Source: Pontixanthobacter luteolus
GTDB taxonomy: Bacteria; Pseudomonadota; Alphaproteobacteria; Sphingomonadales; Sphingomonadaceae
Direction: 5' to 3'
Assembly (NCBI RefSeq): GCF_009828095.1
Contig: NZ_WTYP01000001.1
Coordinates: forward strand, 310,001 to 374,000
Length of the DNA: 64,000 nucleotides
The notes beneath the pieces were generated by a model. That model was given only the letters and a program-made list of their open reading frames with translations, did not search any database and had not been told where the DNA came from. Below, one piece after another: positions 36,245 through 44,970 of the stretch. How positions within the stretch are numbered: the first letter of the stretch is position 1; the number at the start of each line of letters is the position of its first letter. The position numbers and the translations under genes were made by a program.

Positions 36245-38760
36245 AGCGCGCGCAACGCCTGAGCCGGTTTGGCCCGGAGCAACGGAAGCGACCCGGCCAG
36301 CGCGAACACAAGCACGAAAGCAAGTCCGCCGCCCAGCACCGCCAGCACGACACCCCAGTCGGGCAACCAATCGAATTCGAACAATTGCGTGATGACCAGC
36401 CATGCCAGTCCGCTGCCTAGCGCCAGTGCGACAGCCGCAAGGATCAGCGCAAGGATCCCGTATTCTGCCAGCTGCATCACCAGCACCTGCCTCCGGCTTG
36501 CGCCTAGAACCCGCATCACCACGGTGTCATAAGTGCGCACCGCACGGGCAGCGGCAATTGCACCGATCAGCACCGCCAGACCCGCCAGCACTGCGACAGA
36601 TGCTGCTGCAAAGGTGGCAAGACCAACCTGGCTCAATATCACCCGCGCTTCCGACAGGACCTGACCGATTTCGATCACCGAACTGGATGGGAAGGTGTTC
36701 ACCAATTGGCGCAACAGAGGCCCGGTGGCCGCACCGTCTGGCAGATCGATCGTCGCCGCAATATTGTGCGGTGCATCGGCCAGCGCATTACTGGAAAAAA
36801 CCAGCACGTAATTGAAGCCCATGCTTTCCCAGTCGATGACCCGCAGATTGGCCACCCGGGCGGTCTTTTCGACACCCAGCACGCCCACTGTGACCAGATC
36901 GCCGATTTCAAGATCGATCGCCCGTGCAAATTCTTCATCTACCGACACCAGCGGCTCCGCATCGTACATCGGGTCCCACCACTTGCCCTCGACGATGCGG
37001 TTGCCGGCCGGAACTTCGTCTGCATAGGTCAATCCGCGTTCCCCGCGCAGCGGCCACGCGCCATCGGGGATCTCTTCCAGATCCGAGACCCGTGTCATGT
37101 TTCCTTCGGGGCCGTAAGCCAGAATCGCGCCGCGCAGCGCGGGCACGGTGCGGATTTCCGCGTCTGCCTGGTCGTCTGTGACCAGCTGCCGGAAATCGTC
37201 CACCCGGTCGCGCGGGATATCGAGCACGAAGTAATCAGGTGCCTGTGCGGGCACACGGCGGTCAATATTGCCGTTAATGCTGGTCTGGATCGCTGCGAGC
37301 AGGACAAATGCACTAAGACCGAAGCCGAGCGCGGTGACCAGCGCACCGGTTGATGCGCCGGGGCGGTGCAGATTGGCCAGCGCATTGCGGACCAGCGGGT
37401 TGCGTGGGCGAGGAACAATGCGAGCCAGCCTTTGGATACCGAGGCCGAGCAGCGCGAGCAGGCCAAGCACCACGACGGCCCCCAGCAGGAATCCGCCAGA
37501 CAGCAGCGGTTGGCGCGCGGTAATCAGGGCTAGGGCGACGATACCTGCCATCCCGCCCAAGACCCATGACAGTGCACGGCCATCGCGGGACAGCGGAACG
37601 ATGCGGGCACGCATCAGGGCCATTGCGGGGAAACGGCGAGCGCGCAGGATCGGCGTGGCGGCAAACACCAGCGCCACCAGCAAACCATATGCTGCCGCAA
37701 TCAGCAGCGCGACCGGCTCGAACACAAATCCGCGTTCCACCGGCAACAGGCCGTCCAGCGCCGCCGCCAGAAGCGGGGTAACCAAAACACCGGCGGCCAG
37801 CCCTAGTAGGCTGCCGGCCAAAGCTGCCGACCCGATTTGCAGCGCGTAAATGCGCGCGATGTCCCGGCTGGAAGCGCCGAGCACTTTCAGGGTTGCGATG
37901 CTGGCGCGCCGCGCCTCGAGATAGGATGATACGCCGCCGCCGATGCCTATTCCGGCAATGACCAAAGCAGCAAGGCCGACCAGTGTCAGGAATTCACCCA
38001 TCCGTGAAACAAACCTGTCGGCGCCGGGCGATGCGCGGTCGCGTGTGCGGTAATCGAATCCTGCATCGGGGAAACGTTCTTCCAACGCCTCCTGCACATT
38101 ATCGGGATCGCGGTTTTGTTCGAACGCGACACGGTACTTGCTCTGGTACATCGACCCGGGGGCAAGCAATCCTGCCTTGGCCGGAATACCTTCGGCCACC
38201 AGGATGGTCGGGCCAAGCTGGAAGCCCTCGCTCAGGCGGTCAGGTTCGTTTTCGATTATTCCGGCGGCCACCAACTGGGCCTGTCCCACGCGGAAATTGT
38301 CGCCAACCGATATGCCCAGCCTGTCGATCGCGCCCTGCGCCAGATAGGCATCGTTGGCACTTGGCGCGGCAGCTTCTGTTCCGCCCTTCAGCGTCAGTGT
38401 GCCGTAGAGCGGCCACTTGGCGTCAACTGCCTTGAGTTCGATCGGTGCGGCGTTTTCGCCTGCGCTGGCCATCGCCTGCAGCCGTGTGCCGCCGGATAAT
38501 GTGCCGTATTCGCCCAGGGCCGCCAGTTCCTCAGCAGAAAGATCACGCTGCCAGACTTCAACCTCCAGGTCGCCGCCGAGAAGTTGCTGGCCGCGTCCTT
38601 CAAGCTCGCTCTCGATCGCGCCGGTCAGCGTTCCAATCGCGGCAAGGGCGCCTGTCCCCAGGAACAGACATACGAGGAGCAGGCGCAGGCCCTTGAAGCG
38701 CGCATTCAGGTCGCGCTTGGCAATCCGCCATGCCGCCGTCCAGGTCAGGTCGCCAGTCAC
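36241..38760 (-). CDS. ABC transporter permease, FtsX/MacB type (YbbP-like)
   Basis: The protein of about 839 residues has an N-terminal helix (LRLLLVCLFLGTGALAAIG), a large periplasmic domain and two FtsX-like permease modules (around residues 250-380 and 710-835) with a further central group of membrane segments. It pairs with the ATPase encoded just before it (GTGA overlap; GTG at 38760). The tesA-ybbA-ybbP arrangement in E. coli is the same. Such MacB-like systems work on lipids or lipoproteins by mechanotransmission; the substrate is unknown. Confidence 0.87.
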   Translation of the reverse strand: MTGDLTWTAAWRIAKRDLNARFKGLRLLLVCLFLGTGALAAIGTLTGAIESELEGRGQQLLGGDLEVEVWQRDLSAEELAALGEYGTLSGGTRLQAMASAGENAAPIELKAVDAKWPLYGTLTLKGGTEAAAPSANDAYLAQGAIDRLGISVGDNFRVGQAQLVAAGIIENEPDRLSEGFQLGPTILVAEGIPAKAGLLAPGSMYQSKYRVAFEQNRDPDNVQEALEERFPDAGFDYRTRDRASPGADRFVSRMGEFLTLVGLAALVIAGIGIGGGVSSYLEARRASIATLKVLGASSRDIARIYALQIGSAALAGSLLGLAAGVLVTPLLAAALDGLLPVERGFVFEPVALLIAAAYGLLVALVFAATPILRARRFPAMALMRARIVPLSRDGRALSWVLGGMAGIVALALITARQPLLSGGFLLGAVVVLGLLALLGLGIQRLARIVPRPRNPLVRNALANLHRPGASTGALVTALGFGLSAFVLLAAIQTSINGNIDRRVPAQAPDYFVLDIPRDRVDDFRQLVTDDQADAEIRTVPALRGAILAYGPEGNMTRVSDLEEIPDGAWPLRGERGLTYADEVPAGNRIVEGKWWDPMYDAEPLVSVDEEFARAIDLEIGDLVTVGVLGVEKTARVANLRVIDWESMGFNYVLVFSSNALADAPHNIAATIDLPDGAATGPLLRQLVNTFPSSSVIEIGQVLSEARVILSQVGLATFAAASVAVLAGLAVLIGAIAAARAVRTYDTVVMRVLGASRRQVLVMQLAEYGILALILAAVALALGSGLAWLVITQLFEFDWLPDWGVVLAVLGGGLAFVLVFALAGSLPLLRAKPAQALRAL

Positions 38761-39446
38761 GATTTTCTGGTGTCGCTCGCAATCAGGCCGTCGCCGATGG
38801 TAATAACCCGGTCGCACCGCTGCGCCAGTTCGACATCGTGGGTGATAACCAGCAGCGTTGCGCCGGTGTCCGTGCGCCGCGTGAACAGCAATTCGATAAT
38901 GTCATGGCCGGTCGAAACATCCAGATTGCCGGTTGGTTCGTCCGCAAAAATCAGTTCGGGGCCGGGGGCGATGGCCCGTGCAATGGCGACGCGCTGTTGC
39001 TCTCCTCCGGAAAGCTGGGTCGGATAATGATCGATCCGGTGGCCAAGGCCCACGGCTTCCAGTTCGGCGCGCGCCTTTGCGGTGGCATCGGCATCACCGG
39101 CCAGCTCCATTGGCGTGGCGACATTTTCCAGCGCCGTCATTGTCGGCAGCAGGTGAAACGCCTGCAGGACAATTCCGATATGGCCGCGCCGTGCCTTTGC
39201 CAGACCGTCCTCATCCATATTGGTGAAATCCTGTCCGGCCACAGTCAGATCGCCGCCAGAGGCCCGTTCAAGGCCGGAAAGGACCGCCATGAGCGAGCTT
39301 TTGCCTGAACCGGATGGACCCAGCAGGGCGACCACTTCACCGGTCGCGATTTCAAGGTCGATACCGCGCAGCACCTCGACCGGGTTTTTGTCCGGATCGT
39401 AGGTCAGGGTGAGATTTCGGGCGGAAATTGAGTTTGGGCTTGTCAC
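38757..39446 (-). CDS. ABC transporter ATP-binding protein (YbbA-like)
   Basis: The protein of about 229 residues has Walker A LLGPSGSGKSSL, Q-loop, signature LSGGEQQRVAIARA, Walker B LIFADEPTGNLD and a switch histidine (VITHDVELA). This is the LolD/MacB type ATPase for the following permease gene. The GTG at 39446 is a moderate choice; a longer frame with ATG at 39491 is open but would abut the divergent tesA start. Confidence 0.9.
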   Translation of the reverse strand: MTSPNSISARNLTLTYDPDKNPVEVLRGIDLEIATGEVVALLGPSGSGKSSLMAVLSGLERASGGDLTVAGQDFTNMDEDGLAKARRGHIGIVLQAFHLLPTMTALENVATPMELAGDADATAKARAELEAVGLGHRIDHYPTQLSGGEQQRVAIARAIAPGPELIFADEPTGNLDVSTGHDIIELLFTRRTDTGATLLVITHDVELAQRCDRVITIGDGLIASDTRKS

Positions 39447-39493
39447 CGCAATCCAATCGCATAGGTGAATGGGGCGAGCAAGGAGGCTCACAG

Positions 39494-40204
39494 ATGTTAC
39501 TCAGTCGTTGGTCGATAGTTCCCGTAGTTTTTTCCGCCGCCCTGTTGGGTGGATGTAGTGCAGAGGCCCCGGCGCCGGCTCCTGCCGAAACCACCGCAGC
39601 ACGGGGCGGTGCGGCAGAGATGCCCGTGATGGGGCCGGAACGGCGCATTCTGGCATTCGGCGACAGTCTTTTTGCGGGCTATAATGTTGCGTCGGAAGAC
39701 AGCTATCCGGCAAAACTGGAGGCAGCCCTGCGTGGCCGCGGCGTGAATGCGCGCGTCGTCAACGCCGGCGTGTCGGGTGATACCACCGCAGCGGGTCTTC
39801 AGCGTCTGACCTTCACACTCGATGCGCAGGAAGAAAAGCCTGACCTGTTCATATTGGAACTGGGCGGGAACGATTTGCTGCGCGGGATACAGCCCGGTCA
39901 GACGCGCCAGAATATCGAGACTATGCTGGCCGAATTGCAGAGGCGGGAAATCCCGGTGCTGCTGATGGGAATGCGTGCGCCGCCGAACTTTGGCGAATTT
40001 CAGGCTGACTTCGACGCGCTCTATCCAGAGCTGGCCCGACAATACGGTACGGAGCTGGTGCCGTTTTTCCTGGATTCGATCTATACCAAGCCCGAGCTGA
40101 TCCAGGATGACCGCGTTCATCCAACGGCAGAGGGGATCGAAACCCTCGTTGGCGCAACTGTCGGTGCAGTCAAACTGGCGTTGCCGGAAGAGCCGGCAGG
40201 CTGA
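39494..40204 (+). CDS. Arylesterase/lysophospholipase (TesA-like SGNH hydrolase)
   Basis: The protein of about 236 residues has a lipoprotein-type signal (LLGGCSAEAP), then block I AFGDSLFAGYN (Ser nucleophile), block III ELGGNDLLRGI and block V DRVHPTAEG (Asp/His). It hydrolyses acyl esters or thioesters in the periplasm. It is divergent from the ATPase gene, as tesA is in many proteobacteria. GGAGG about 12 bases before the ATG supports the start. Confidence 0.92.
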   Translation: MLLSRWSIVPVVFSAALLGGCSAEAPAPAPAETTAARGGAAEMPVMGPERRILAFGDSLFAGYNVASEDSYPAKLEAALRGRGVNARVVNAGVSGDTTAAGLQRLTFTLDAQEEKPDLFILELGGNDLLRGIQPGQTRQNIETMLAELQRREIPVLLMGMRAPPNFGEFQADFDALYPELARQYGTELVPFFLDSIYTKPELIQDDRVHPTAEGIETLVGATVGAVKLALPEEPAG

Positions 40205-40207
40205 TCG

Positions 40208-41296
40208 TCACTCCACCCGCTCGGCGGCGCCTTCCTCCACACGCCAAATTGCCGCTTCACCCCGGATGGCGCCAAATTGGGCCAGTTCGGTGCCTGTCAG
40301 CCACACTTGTGCACCGCTCGACCGCAGCCGGGCGAACAGGGCTTCTCGCCGCAGCGGATCGAGATGAGCAGCCACTTCGTCGAGCAATAGGAGGTTGGGG
40401 CGTCCCTTTGCCGCCAGACTGGCATGGGCGAGAATGATCGCGATCAGCATCGCCTTCTGCTCGCCCGTCGAACAGGATGCAGCCGGCACGCCTTTTCCTG
40501 CCATCTGGACCCCCAAATCGTCGCGGTGAGGACCGGCTAGGGTTCGTCCTGCGCGCCGGTCCCGCCTGCGATTTTCCAACAGTGCGGAGGCAAGATCGCT
40601 TCGCAAGATCGGTCCCCCGGCAGCATAGGACAAAGCGGGTCGGGCAAACGGGGCCTCTGGCAATATGGCCATTTCTTCCATCAGCCGTGAAATCAGCATG
40701 GCACGCCCGCTGGCCAGCATGGCACCGTGCTCGGCCAGTTGCTGTTCGACCCCGTCGAGCCATGCTGCCTCGGGTTCCCGGTCATCGCTGATCAGGCGGT
40801 TGCGTTCCCTGAGCGCGGCTTCGTACCGCGCCGCATGACGGGCATGAAGCGGATCAAGAGCGAGGACCATTCGGTCGAGGAAGCGGCGGCGTGCGCCCGC
40901 GCTGTCTGCGAAAAGCCGGTCCATCGCCGGGGTTAGCCAGCTGATGGATAGCCATTCACCAAGAGTAACTGCGCTGCTTTCGCTGCCATTGATCCTGACC
41001 AGCCGCCTGCCGGGGCGTGCCGGGTCGATGTGGCTACCCAGCCGGACAGGTTCATCCTGGTTCGCGGTATGAAGAGAGGCGCCAATTGCCATCCCGCCAG
41101 GTCCGCCGCCTCCGATCATTTCGGCCAGAGAAGCGCGGCGAAGCCCGCGACCGGGCGCGAACAGAGACAAGGCCTCCAGAATGTTGGTCTTTCCGGCGCC
41201 GTTTTCCCCGATGAGCAGGTTGAAACCCCGCGTTCCGACCAAGCGAGTGTCGGCGTGGTTGCGAAAATCGGAAAGGGTGATCTGGTCCAGCGCCAT
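40208..41296 (-). CDS. recF: DNA replication and repair protein RecF
   Basis: The 362-residue protein has the RecF start LDQITLSDFRNHADT, Walker A IGENGAGKTN, a coiled-coil centre and the C-terminal signature STGEQKAMLIAI and LLLLDEVAAHLD. RecF, with RecO and RecR, loads RecA on gapped DNA. Its stop is three bases after the tesA-like stop (convergent). The usual dnaA-dnaN neighbourhood is absent. Confidence 0.95.
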   Translation of the reverse strand: MALDQITLSDFRNHADTRLVGTRGFNLLIGENGAGKTNILEALSLFAPGRGLRRASLAEMIGGGGPGGMAIGASLHTANQDEPVRLGSHIDPARPGRRLVRINGSESSAVTLGEWLSISWLTPAMDRLFADSAGARRRFLDRMVLALDPLHARHAARYEAALRERNRLISDDREPEAAWLDGVEQQLAEHGAMLASGRAMLISRLMEEMAILPEAPFARPALSYAAGGPILRSDLASALLENRRRDRRAGRTLAGPHRDDLGVQMAGKGVPAASCSTGEQKAMLIAIILAHASLAAKGRPNLLLLDEVAAHLDPLRREALFARLRSSGAQVWLTGTELAQFGAIRGEAAIWRVEEGAAERVE

Positions 41297-41426
41297 ACCG
41301 GAAAACGCCTAGCTAGCGCAGCACCTTAACGCCACATGAAACCGCAATCCCAAATGGTGGTGTAATTTCCCACTATTCAGTTATCGTTCATATTTGAAAT
41401 TGGGCAAGACAGGCTGAGAATGGCAG

Positions 41427-41448
41427 AATTCCGGGGTTTTTCGGAATT
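41427..41448. promoter_or_regulatory. Inverted repeat adjoining the sigma-54 promoter
   Basis: AATTCCG (41427-41433), eight bases, CGGAATT (41442-41448). The right arm touches the -24 element. It is closer to the promoter than usual enhancer sites of PspF-like activators, so it may be a different operator or an integration-host-factor-like feature. Confidence 0.35.
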
Positions 41449-41463
41449 GGCACGGTCCCTGCA
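41448..41463 (+). promoter_or_regulatory. Sigma-54 (RpoN) promoter of the micropeptide-pspC operon
   Basis: TGGCACG, GTCC, CTGCA matches the -24/-12 consensus TGGCACG-N4-TTGCW at all but one position, with exact spacing. Transcription would start near 41474, about 43 bases before the first micropeptide. In E. coli the psp operon and pspG are sigma-54/PspF-controlled, so the site agrees with the downstream PspC gene. The enhancer site is not identified, and rpoN and pspF are not in this window. Confidence 0.8.
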
Positions 41464-41516
41464 ATGTACTTGGCATCGGCGGGAATGGCCCACCGAACCA
41501 AACAAAGGACTTCAAA

Positions 41517-41633
41517 ATGACCGCTTACAACTTCAGCAACCGCGTTTTCGCCGCTTTCTCGGCTCTCGCAATCTCCGCACTGTTCATGGCAACCGCCATT
41601 GTTCCAGCAACCCCGACCGGCATCCTTGCCTGA
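41517..41633 (+). CDS. 38-residue single-membrane-segment micropeptide 1
   Basis: The ORF encodes 38 residues, beginning MTAYNFSNRVFAAFSALAI and ending VPATPTGILA. It has an amphipathic polar start and one hydrophobic segment (about residues 11-29). AAAGGAC about eight bases before the ATG is a good ribosome-binding site. The second micropeptide is a paralogue: both have a short polar N-terminus, an R-V/A-x-A-x-S/F-SLAIS core and an AIVPA motif. Unknown function; likely inner-membrane and stress-linked because of the promoter and PspC neighbour. Confidence 0.78.
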   Translation: MTAYNFSNRVFAAFSALAISALFMATAIVPATPTGILA

Positions 41634-41670
41634 TCATCCCAATACCGAACCAATGAAAGGAATTTATACC

Positions 41671-41802
41671 ATGTTTAACCTCAGCGAAATTGGAAGCAGA
41701 GCGGTTGCCGCAATCTCTTCCCTCGCGATCTCCGGCGTCTTGTTCGCCTACGCAATTGTCCCCGCAGAGCAGGGCGTCGTATTCGCAGGAATGATGGCAT
41801 GA
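41671..41802 (+). CDS. 43-residue single-membrane-segment micropeptide 2
   Basis: The ORF encodes 43 residues: MFNLSEIGSRAVAAISSLAI, a hydrophobic section GVLFAYAIVPAEQG and a short VVFAGMMA end. GAAAGGAA eight bases before the ATG favours this start over the in-frame ATG at 41653. It overlaps pspC (ATGA) and is thus coupled to it. It resembles micropeptide 1 (SLAIS and AIVPA in common), suggesting a duplication. Confidence 0.8.
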   Translation: MFNLSEIGSRAVAAISSLAISGVLFAYAIVPAEQGVVFAGMMA

Positions 41803-42014
41803 GCAACCTGGAACACAAACCCGTCGGCGCATCGCCATCGCAGAGTTTCAATCTCGACAAGCCGAATGCAAAACTCTGGGGCGTATGTGGCGGTATCGCC
41901 AACTATTTCGGCATCGATGCCACACTGGTCCGGATCGGCTTTGTCGCCGGAACGCTCCTCGGCTTCGGCTCGCTGCTGATTGTCTACCTTGCGATTGCCT
42001 TGATCGCAGATTGA
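41799..42014 (+). CDS. pspC: PspC domain protein
   Basis: The 71-residue protein has a soluble N-terminus and the PspC core KLWGVCGGIANYFGIDATLVRIGFVAGTLLGFG with a C-terminal hydrophobic segment. PspC proteins are inner-membrane sensors of envelope stress that recruit PspA. Start overlaps the micropeptide 2 stop. pspA and pspF are not seen in the window. Confidence 0.88.
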   Translation: MSNLEHKPVGASPSQSFNLDKPNAKLWGVCGGIANYFGIDATLVRIGFVAGTLLGFGSLLIVYLAIALIAD

Positions 42015-42089
42015 GAGTGAGGCCAGAGGGTCTCACTCTCACACACCAACCAGCCACAAACTGGCCAACAACAGTCCACGGGGCCGAAG

Positions 42090-42878
42090 CTACATTGCGG
42101 AAATGCCGCCATCCAGTTTCAGTTCGGCCCCGGTCATGAAGCGGCTCTCGTCACTGGCGAGATAAAGCACAGCATTGGCGATGTCGTTGGGCTCGCCAAC
42201 AAATTTCAGCGGTATCTGCCGCGCCAGCTTTTCCAGCAAAACATCCTTGTCGATATCGTGATTGCGAGCCGTGCCATCCAGGATCGGCGTATCGACAAAT
42301 GTCGGGTGCACCGAATTCGAGCGGATGTTCATGTTCTTTTTCGCACAATGCAGCGCGATCGATTTGCTCAGCATCCAGACCGCAGCCTTGGATGAATTAT
42401 ATGCCGGCATTGTATCGCTGGCGATCAGTCCGGCGATCGAGGAAATGTTGATGATCGAACCCGGCGCATGTTCACGCATCAGGGGCAAAGCTTTCTGACA
42501 GCCGTGAAAGATCGAATCGACATTGACCGAGAAACACCGTTTCCAGTCTTCGAATTTGCAGGTTTCGATGTTTCCGGCGACGCCTATACCGGCATTGTTC
42601 ACCAACACATTCAATCCGCCGATATTCTCGCGCGCACAGTCAATCGCGGCTTCCCAGGCGTCGGGATCCGTTACGTCGTGCTGAATCGCAAAAGCGGTTC
42701 CTGCGCCGAGCGCACTGTTGATCCCGTCTGCTGTTTCCTGAGCGCCATCGCCATTGATGTCGGTGCACAGAACGCGCGCGCCTTCTTGCGCGAGAAGCAT
42801 CGAGTGCGCTGCACCCAAGCCCTGTGCTGCGCCGGTTACCAGGGCCATTTTGCCTTTAACGCGATCAACCATCTTCAA
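42090..42878 (-). CDS. SDR family oxidoreductase
   Basis: The 262-residue protein is a classical SDR: TGAAQGLGAAH, VLVNNAGIG, SSIAG with YNSSK, and a C-terminal MTGAELKLDGGISAM. It is likely NAD-dependent and acts on an alcohol or steroid-like substrate (cyclohexanol or 3-hydroxysteroid dehydrogenase-like in pattern). It starts with an ATGA overlap at the NUDIX gene stop; an alternative ATG is at 42872. Confidence 0.92.
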   Translation of the reverse strand: MKMVDRVKGKMALVTGAAQGLGAAHSMLLAQEGARVLCTDINGDGAQETADGINSALGAGTAFAIQHDVTDPDAWEAAIDCARENIGGLNVLVNNAGIGVAGNIETCKFEDWKRCFSVNVDSIFHGCQKALPLMREHAPGSIINISSIAGLIASDTMPAYNSSKAAVWMLSKSIALHCAKKNMNIRSNSVHPTFVDTPILDGTARNHDIDKDVLLEKLARQIPLKFVGEPNDIANAVLYLASDESRFMTGAELKLDGGISAM

Positions 42879-43423
42879 TCCTCTCCCAGAAATTCCTCGG
42901 CCATCAGAATGGCCAGCCTTACGTCCACCGCATGGCCTTTTGCCCGCCAGTCTGCAACGAATTGCCGCAGATCGCCGAGTTTGACGCGGTGCACAGTGAT
43001 ATCTTCGCTTTCCGTGCCGCCGCCTTCGCTGACTTTGGTCAGACCGTGTGCGCGGAGCAGAGTGAAACTTTCGCTGACCATTCCGGGGCTGGAATAGTAT
43101 TCGCCGAGGTTTTCCATCCGGTCGGCGATGTAACCGGTTTCTTCTTCCAACTCGCGCATGGCGGCCGTTTCCGGCGCTTCTCCTTCTGCGCCGTCATCGT
43201 CGCCGATAAGACCCGCCGGAATTTCCAGGCTGCGTTTGCCCAAAGGGATGCGGTACTGCTCGACCAGCAAGACGTGACCATCCTCGATGGCGATGATTGC
43301 AGCGGCGCGGATGTTCCTCGCGCGGCCGACATATTCCCATCGTCCGCGCACTTTGGCGGTTATGTATTTGCCTTCCCAGACAATCTGTTCTGGCTTTTGC
43401 GCATCGGGGTCTGAAGCTGTCAT
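42875..43423 (-). CDS. NUDIX hydrolase (ADP-ribose pyrophosphatase type)
   Basis: The 182-residue protein has an N-terminal beta domain (IVWEGKYITAKVRGRWEYV), a LLVEQYRIPLGKRSLEIPAGLI element and the Nudix helix TAAMRELEEETGYI. The E-x-P-A-G plus Y(Y)SSPG are typical of ADP-sugar pyrophosphatases, which remove ADP-ribose. Coupled with the SDR gene. Confidence 0.9.
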   Translation of the reverse strand: MTASDPDAQKPEQIVWEGKYITAKVRGRWEYVGRARNIRAAAIIAIEDGHVLLVEQYRIPLGKRSLEIPAGLIGDDDGAEGEAPETAAMRELEEETGYIADRMENLGEYYSSPGMVSESFTLLRAHGLTKVSEGGGTESEDITVHRVKLGDLRQFVADWRAKGHAVDVRLAILMAEEFLGED

Positions 43424-43432
43424 TCCTGAGGC

Positions 43433-44116
43433 TTAGACTTCGATCAGGCGGTCTGGCAATTCGTTCTGGTCTTCATCCCCGCGCGGGAAATGTTCGGCGA
43501 GCACAATTGCTACGTCGCGCACGCCCGCCGCCATGCCTTCAGCGATGTTGCCGCGTTTGATCTCGTCCAGCATGTCGGCCATCGCTTCGCCCCAGACTTC
43601 GGCCGGAACAATTTCCGCGATTGGTTCATCCGCGACGATCTCGGCGCGGTGTTCCTGCATGGAAAGGTAGATCATGATCCCGGTACGCCCATGCGTGCGC
43701 CGCTCCGCACCGACCTTGAAATGGGCGATGGCGCGGGAATGCACGCGCAAGGTTTTCACCTTGCCAGGGATAAGCGCAAATTTCACCGGGTCCCAAAGCT
43801 GGATCAGCCACACGATCAGGAACCAGAAAATCGCTGCGCCCGCTGCCATCGAGAAAATCTCGCGCGCGGTCCAGTCAGTGTTCCAGCCATCGTGCAGCCC
43901 GGCATAGGTGCTGAGGATCCAGTCTGGAAAGGTAACGCAAAACGTCAGGGCCAGAAACGAGGCAAGGGCGCACCATGCCAACGCAATGTCGGTATAACCG
44001 TCGGAACGGTCGGCCAGAACGGTAACGATCTCGCCCGATGTCTGGAGCTCCGCCTGAGCCACAGCGTCGGATACGATCTTGTGCGATCTGGCGTCGAGAT
44101 AATTGGTTCGTGTCAT
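43433..44116 (-). CDS. TPM domain membrane protein
   Basis: The 227-residue protein has a short N-terminal TPM-like segment (AELQTSGEIVTVLADRSDGY), two hydrophobic segments (about residues 45-65 and 90-110), then the remaining TPM part (RTGIMIYLSMQEHRAEIVADE). TPM domains occur in photosystem II repair and in envelope proteins with LemA. It follows the second TPM protein by 9 bases. Confidence 0.85.
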   Translation of the reverse strand: MTRTNYLDARSHKIVSDAVAQAELQTSGEIVTVLADRSDGYTDIALAWCALASFLALTFCVTFPDWILSTYAGLHDGWNTDWTAREIFSMAAGAAIFWFLIVWLIQLWDPVKFALIPGKVKTLRVHSRAIAHFKVGAERRTHGRTGIMIYLSMQEHRAEIVADEPIAEIVPAEVWGEAMADMLDEIKRGNIAEGMAAGVRDVAIVLAEHFPRGDEDQNELPDRLIEV

Positions 44117-44125
44117 GAAAGGCCC

Positions 44126-44959
44126 CTACCAACCACCCGAGGCGCCGCCGCCACCGAAACTGCCGCCGCCCCCGGAAAAGCCGCCACCGCCGCCAAACCC
44201 GCCGCCGCCCCATCCGCCGCCGGAGCGACCCCGGGATCCGCCGCGCAGAGCTGCACTGCCGACTTCCCACAGGATGATGTCGCCAATGCTGCTGCCGGTC
44301 AGCGTGCCGTTGCGCCGGTATCGTTTACCGCGTTTGCCGCGCAGCATAGGAATGATGATGAAGAACAGGAAAAAACCGAGGAAAATGATGGTCGGAAAAT
44401 CGATGATCGATCCGTTGCTTCTCGACCGTTCTGGCGCGGCCTGCGTTGCGATGGCGCGGGCTTCTTCCTCGGGCAAGGTCAGCTGCTGAATAATGGTGTC
44501 AGCCGCGGCATTGATACCGCCAGCGTAATCGCCTTCGCGAAAGCGTGGCAGCATCTGCTGGTTGACGATCACCGACGACAGGGCATCTGTCATGATCCCT
44601 TCCAGTCCGTAGCCGATTTCGATCCGTGTTTTCCGTTCGTTCGGAGCGACGATTATCAGCGCGCCGTCATTGCGTTCTGCGTCGCCGATGCCCCATTCAC
44701 GGCCCAGCTGATAGCCATAGTCGGATATGTCATAGCCTTGCAGATCAGGCAGCGTGGCCACGACAAGCTGGCGCTGCGACTGGGTCTCCAGCGCCGCCAG
44801 CTTTGCGGTCAACGCGGCTTCCTGATCGTCGGGAATGATATTCGCCGCATCGACAACGCGGCCCGTCAGTTCGGGGAAATCCTGGGCCAGCGCCGGCTGG
44901 GCGGTCAGCAGGCCGAGCGCAATGGCTAGGCCTGCTGCAATGCGTGAGAGGTTTGGCAT
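44126..44959 (-). CDS. TPM domain protein, YgcG-like, with glycine-rich tail
   Basis: The 277-residue protein has a signal peptide (ending ALAQDF), a TPM domain (VVDAANIIPDDQEAALTAKL, NDGALIIVAPNERKTRIEIGYGLEG), one membrane segment (FPTIIFLGFFLFFIIIPM) and a low-complexity Gly/Ser tail of about 45 residues. This layout equals YgcG. It follows LemA by 11 bases and together they form a LemA-TPM-TPM transcript. Confidence 0.93.
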   Translation of the reverse strand: MPNLSRIAAGLAIALGLLTAQPALAQDFPELTGRVVDAANIIPDDQEAALTAKLAALETQSQRQLVVATLPDLQGYDISDYGYQLGREWGIGDAERNDGALIIVAPNERKTRIEIGYGLEGIMTDALSSVIVNQQMLPRFREGDYAGGINAAADTIIQQLTLPEEEARAIATQAAPERSRSNGSIIDFPTIIFLGFFLFFIIIPMLRGKRGKRYRRNGTLTGSSIGDIILWEVGSAALRGGSRGRSGGGWGGGGFGGGGGFSGGGGSFGGGGASGGW

Positions 44960-44970
44960 CAGGCCTGCGA

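Noticed and set aside
44126-44270. Gly/Ser repeats that could be read as a tandem-repeat array
   Set aside because: It is the low-complexity C-terminal tail of the TPM protein, not a CRISPR or satellite array.
43490-44929. Plus-strand frame of about 479 codons across the TPM genes
   Set aside because: It is antisense to two well-supported TPM genes and contains low-complexity Pro/Ala from the glycine-rich tail.
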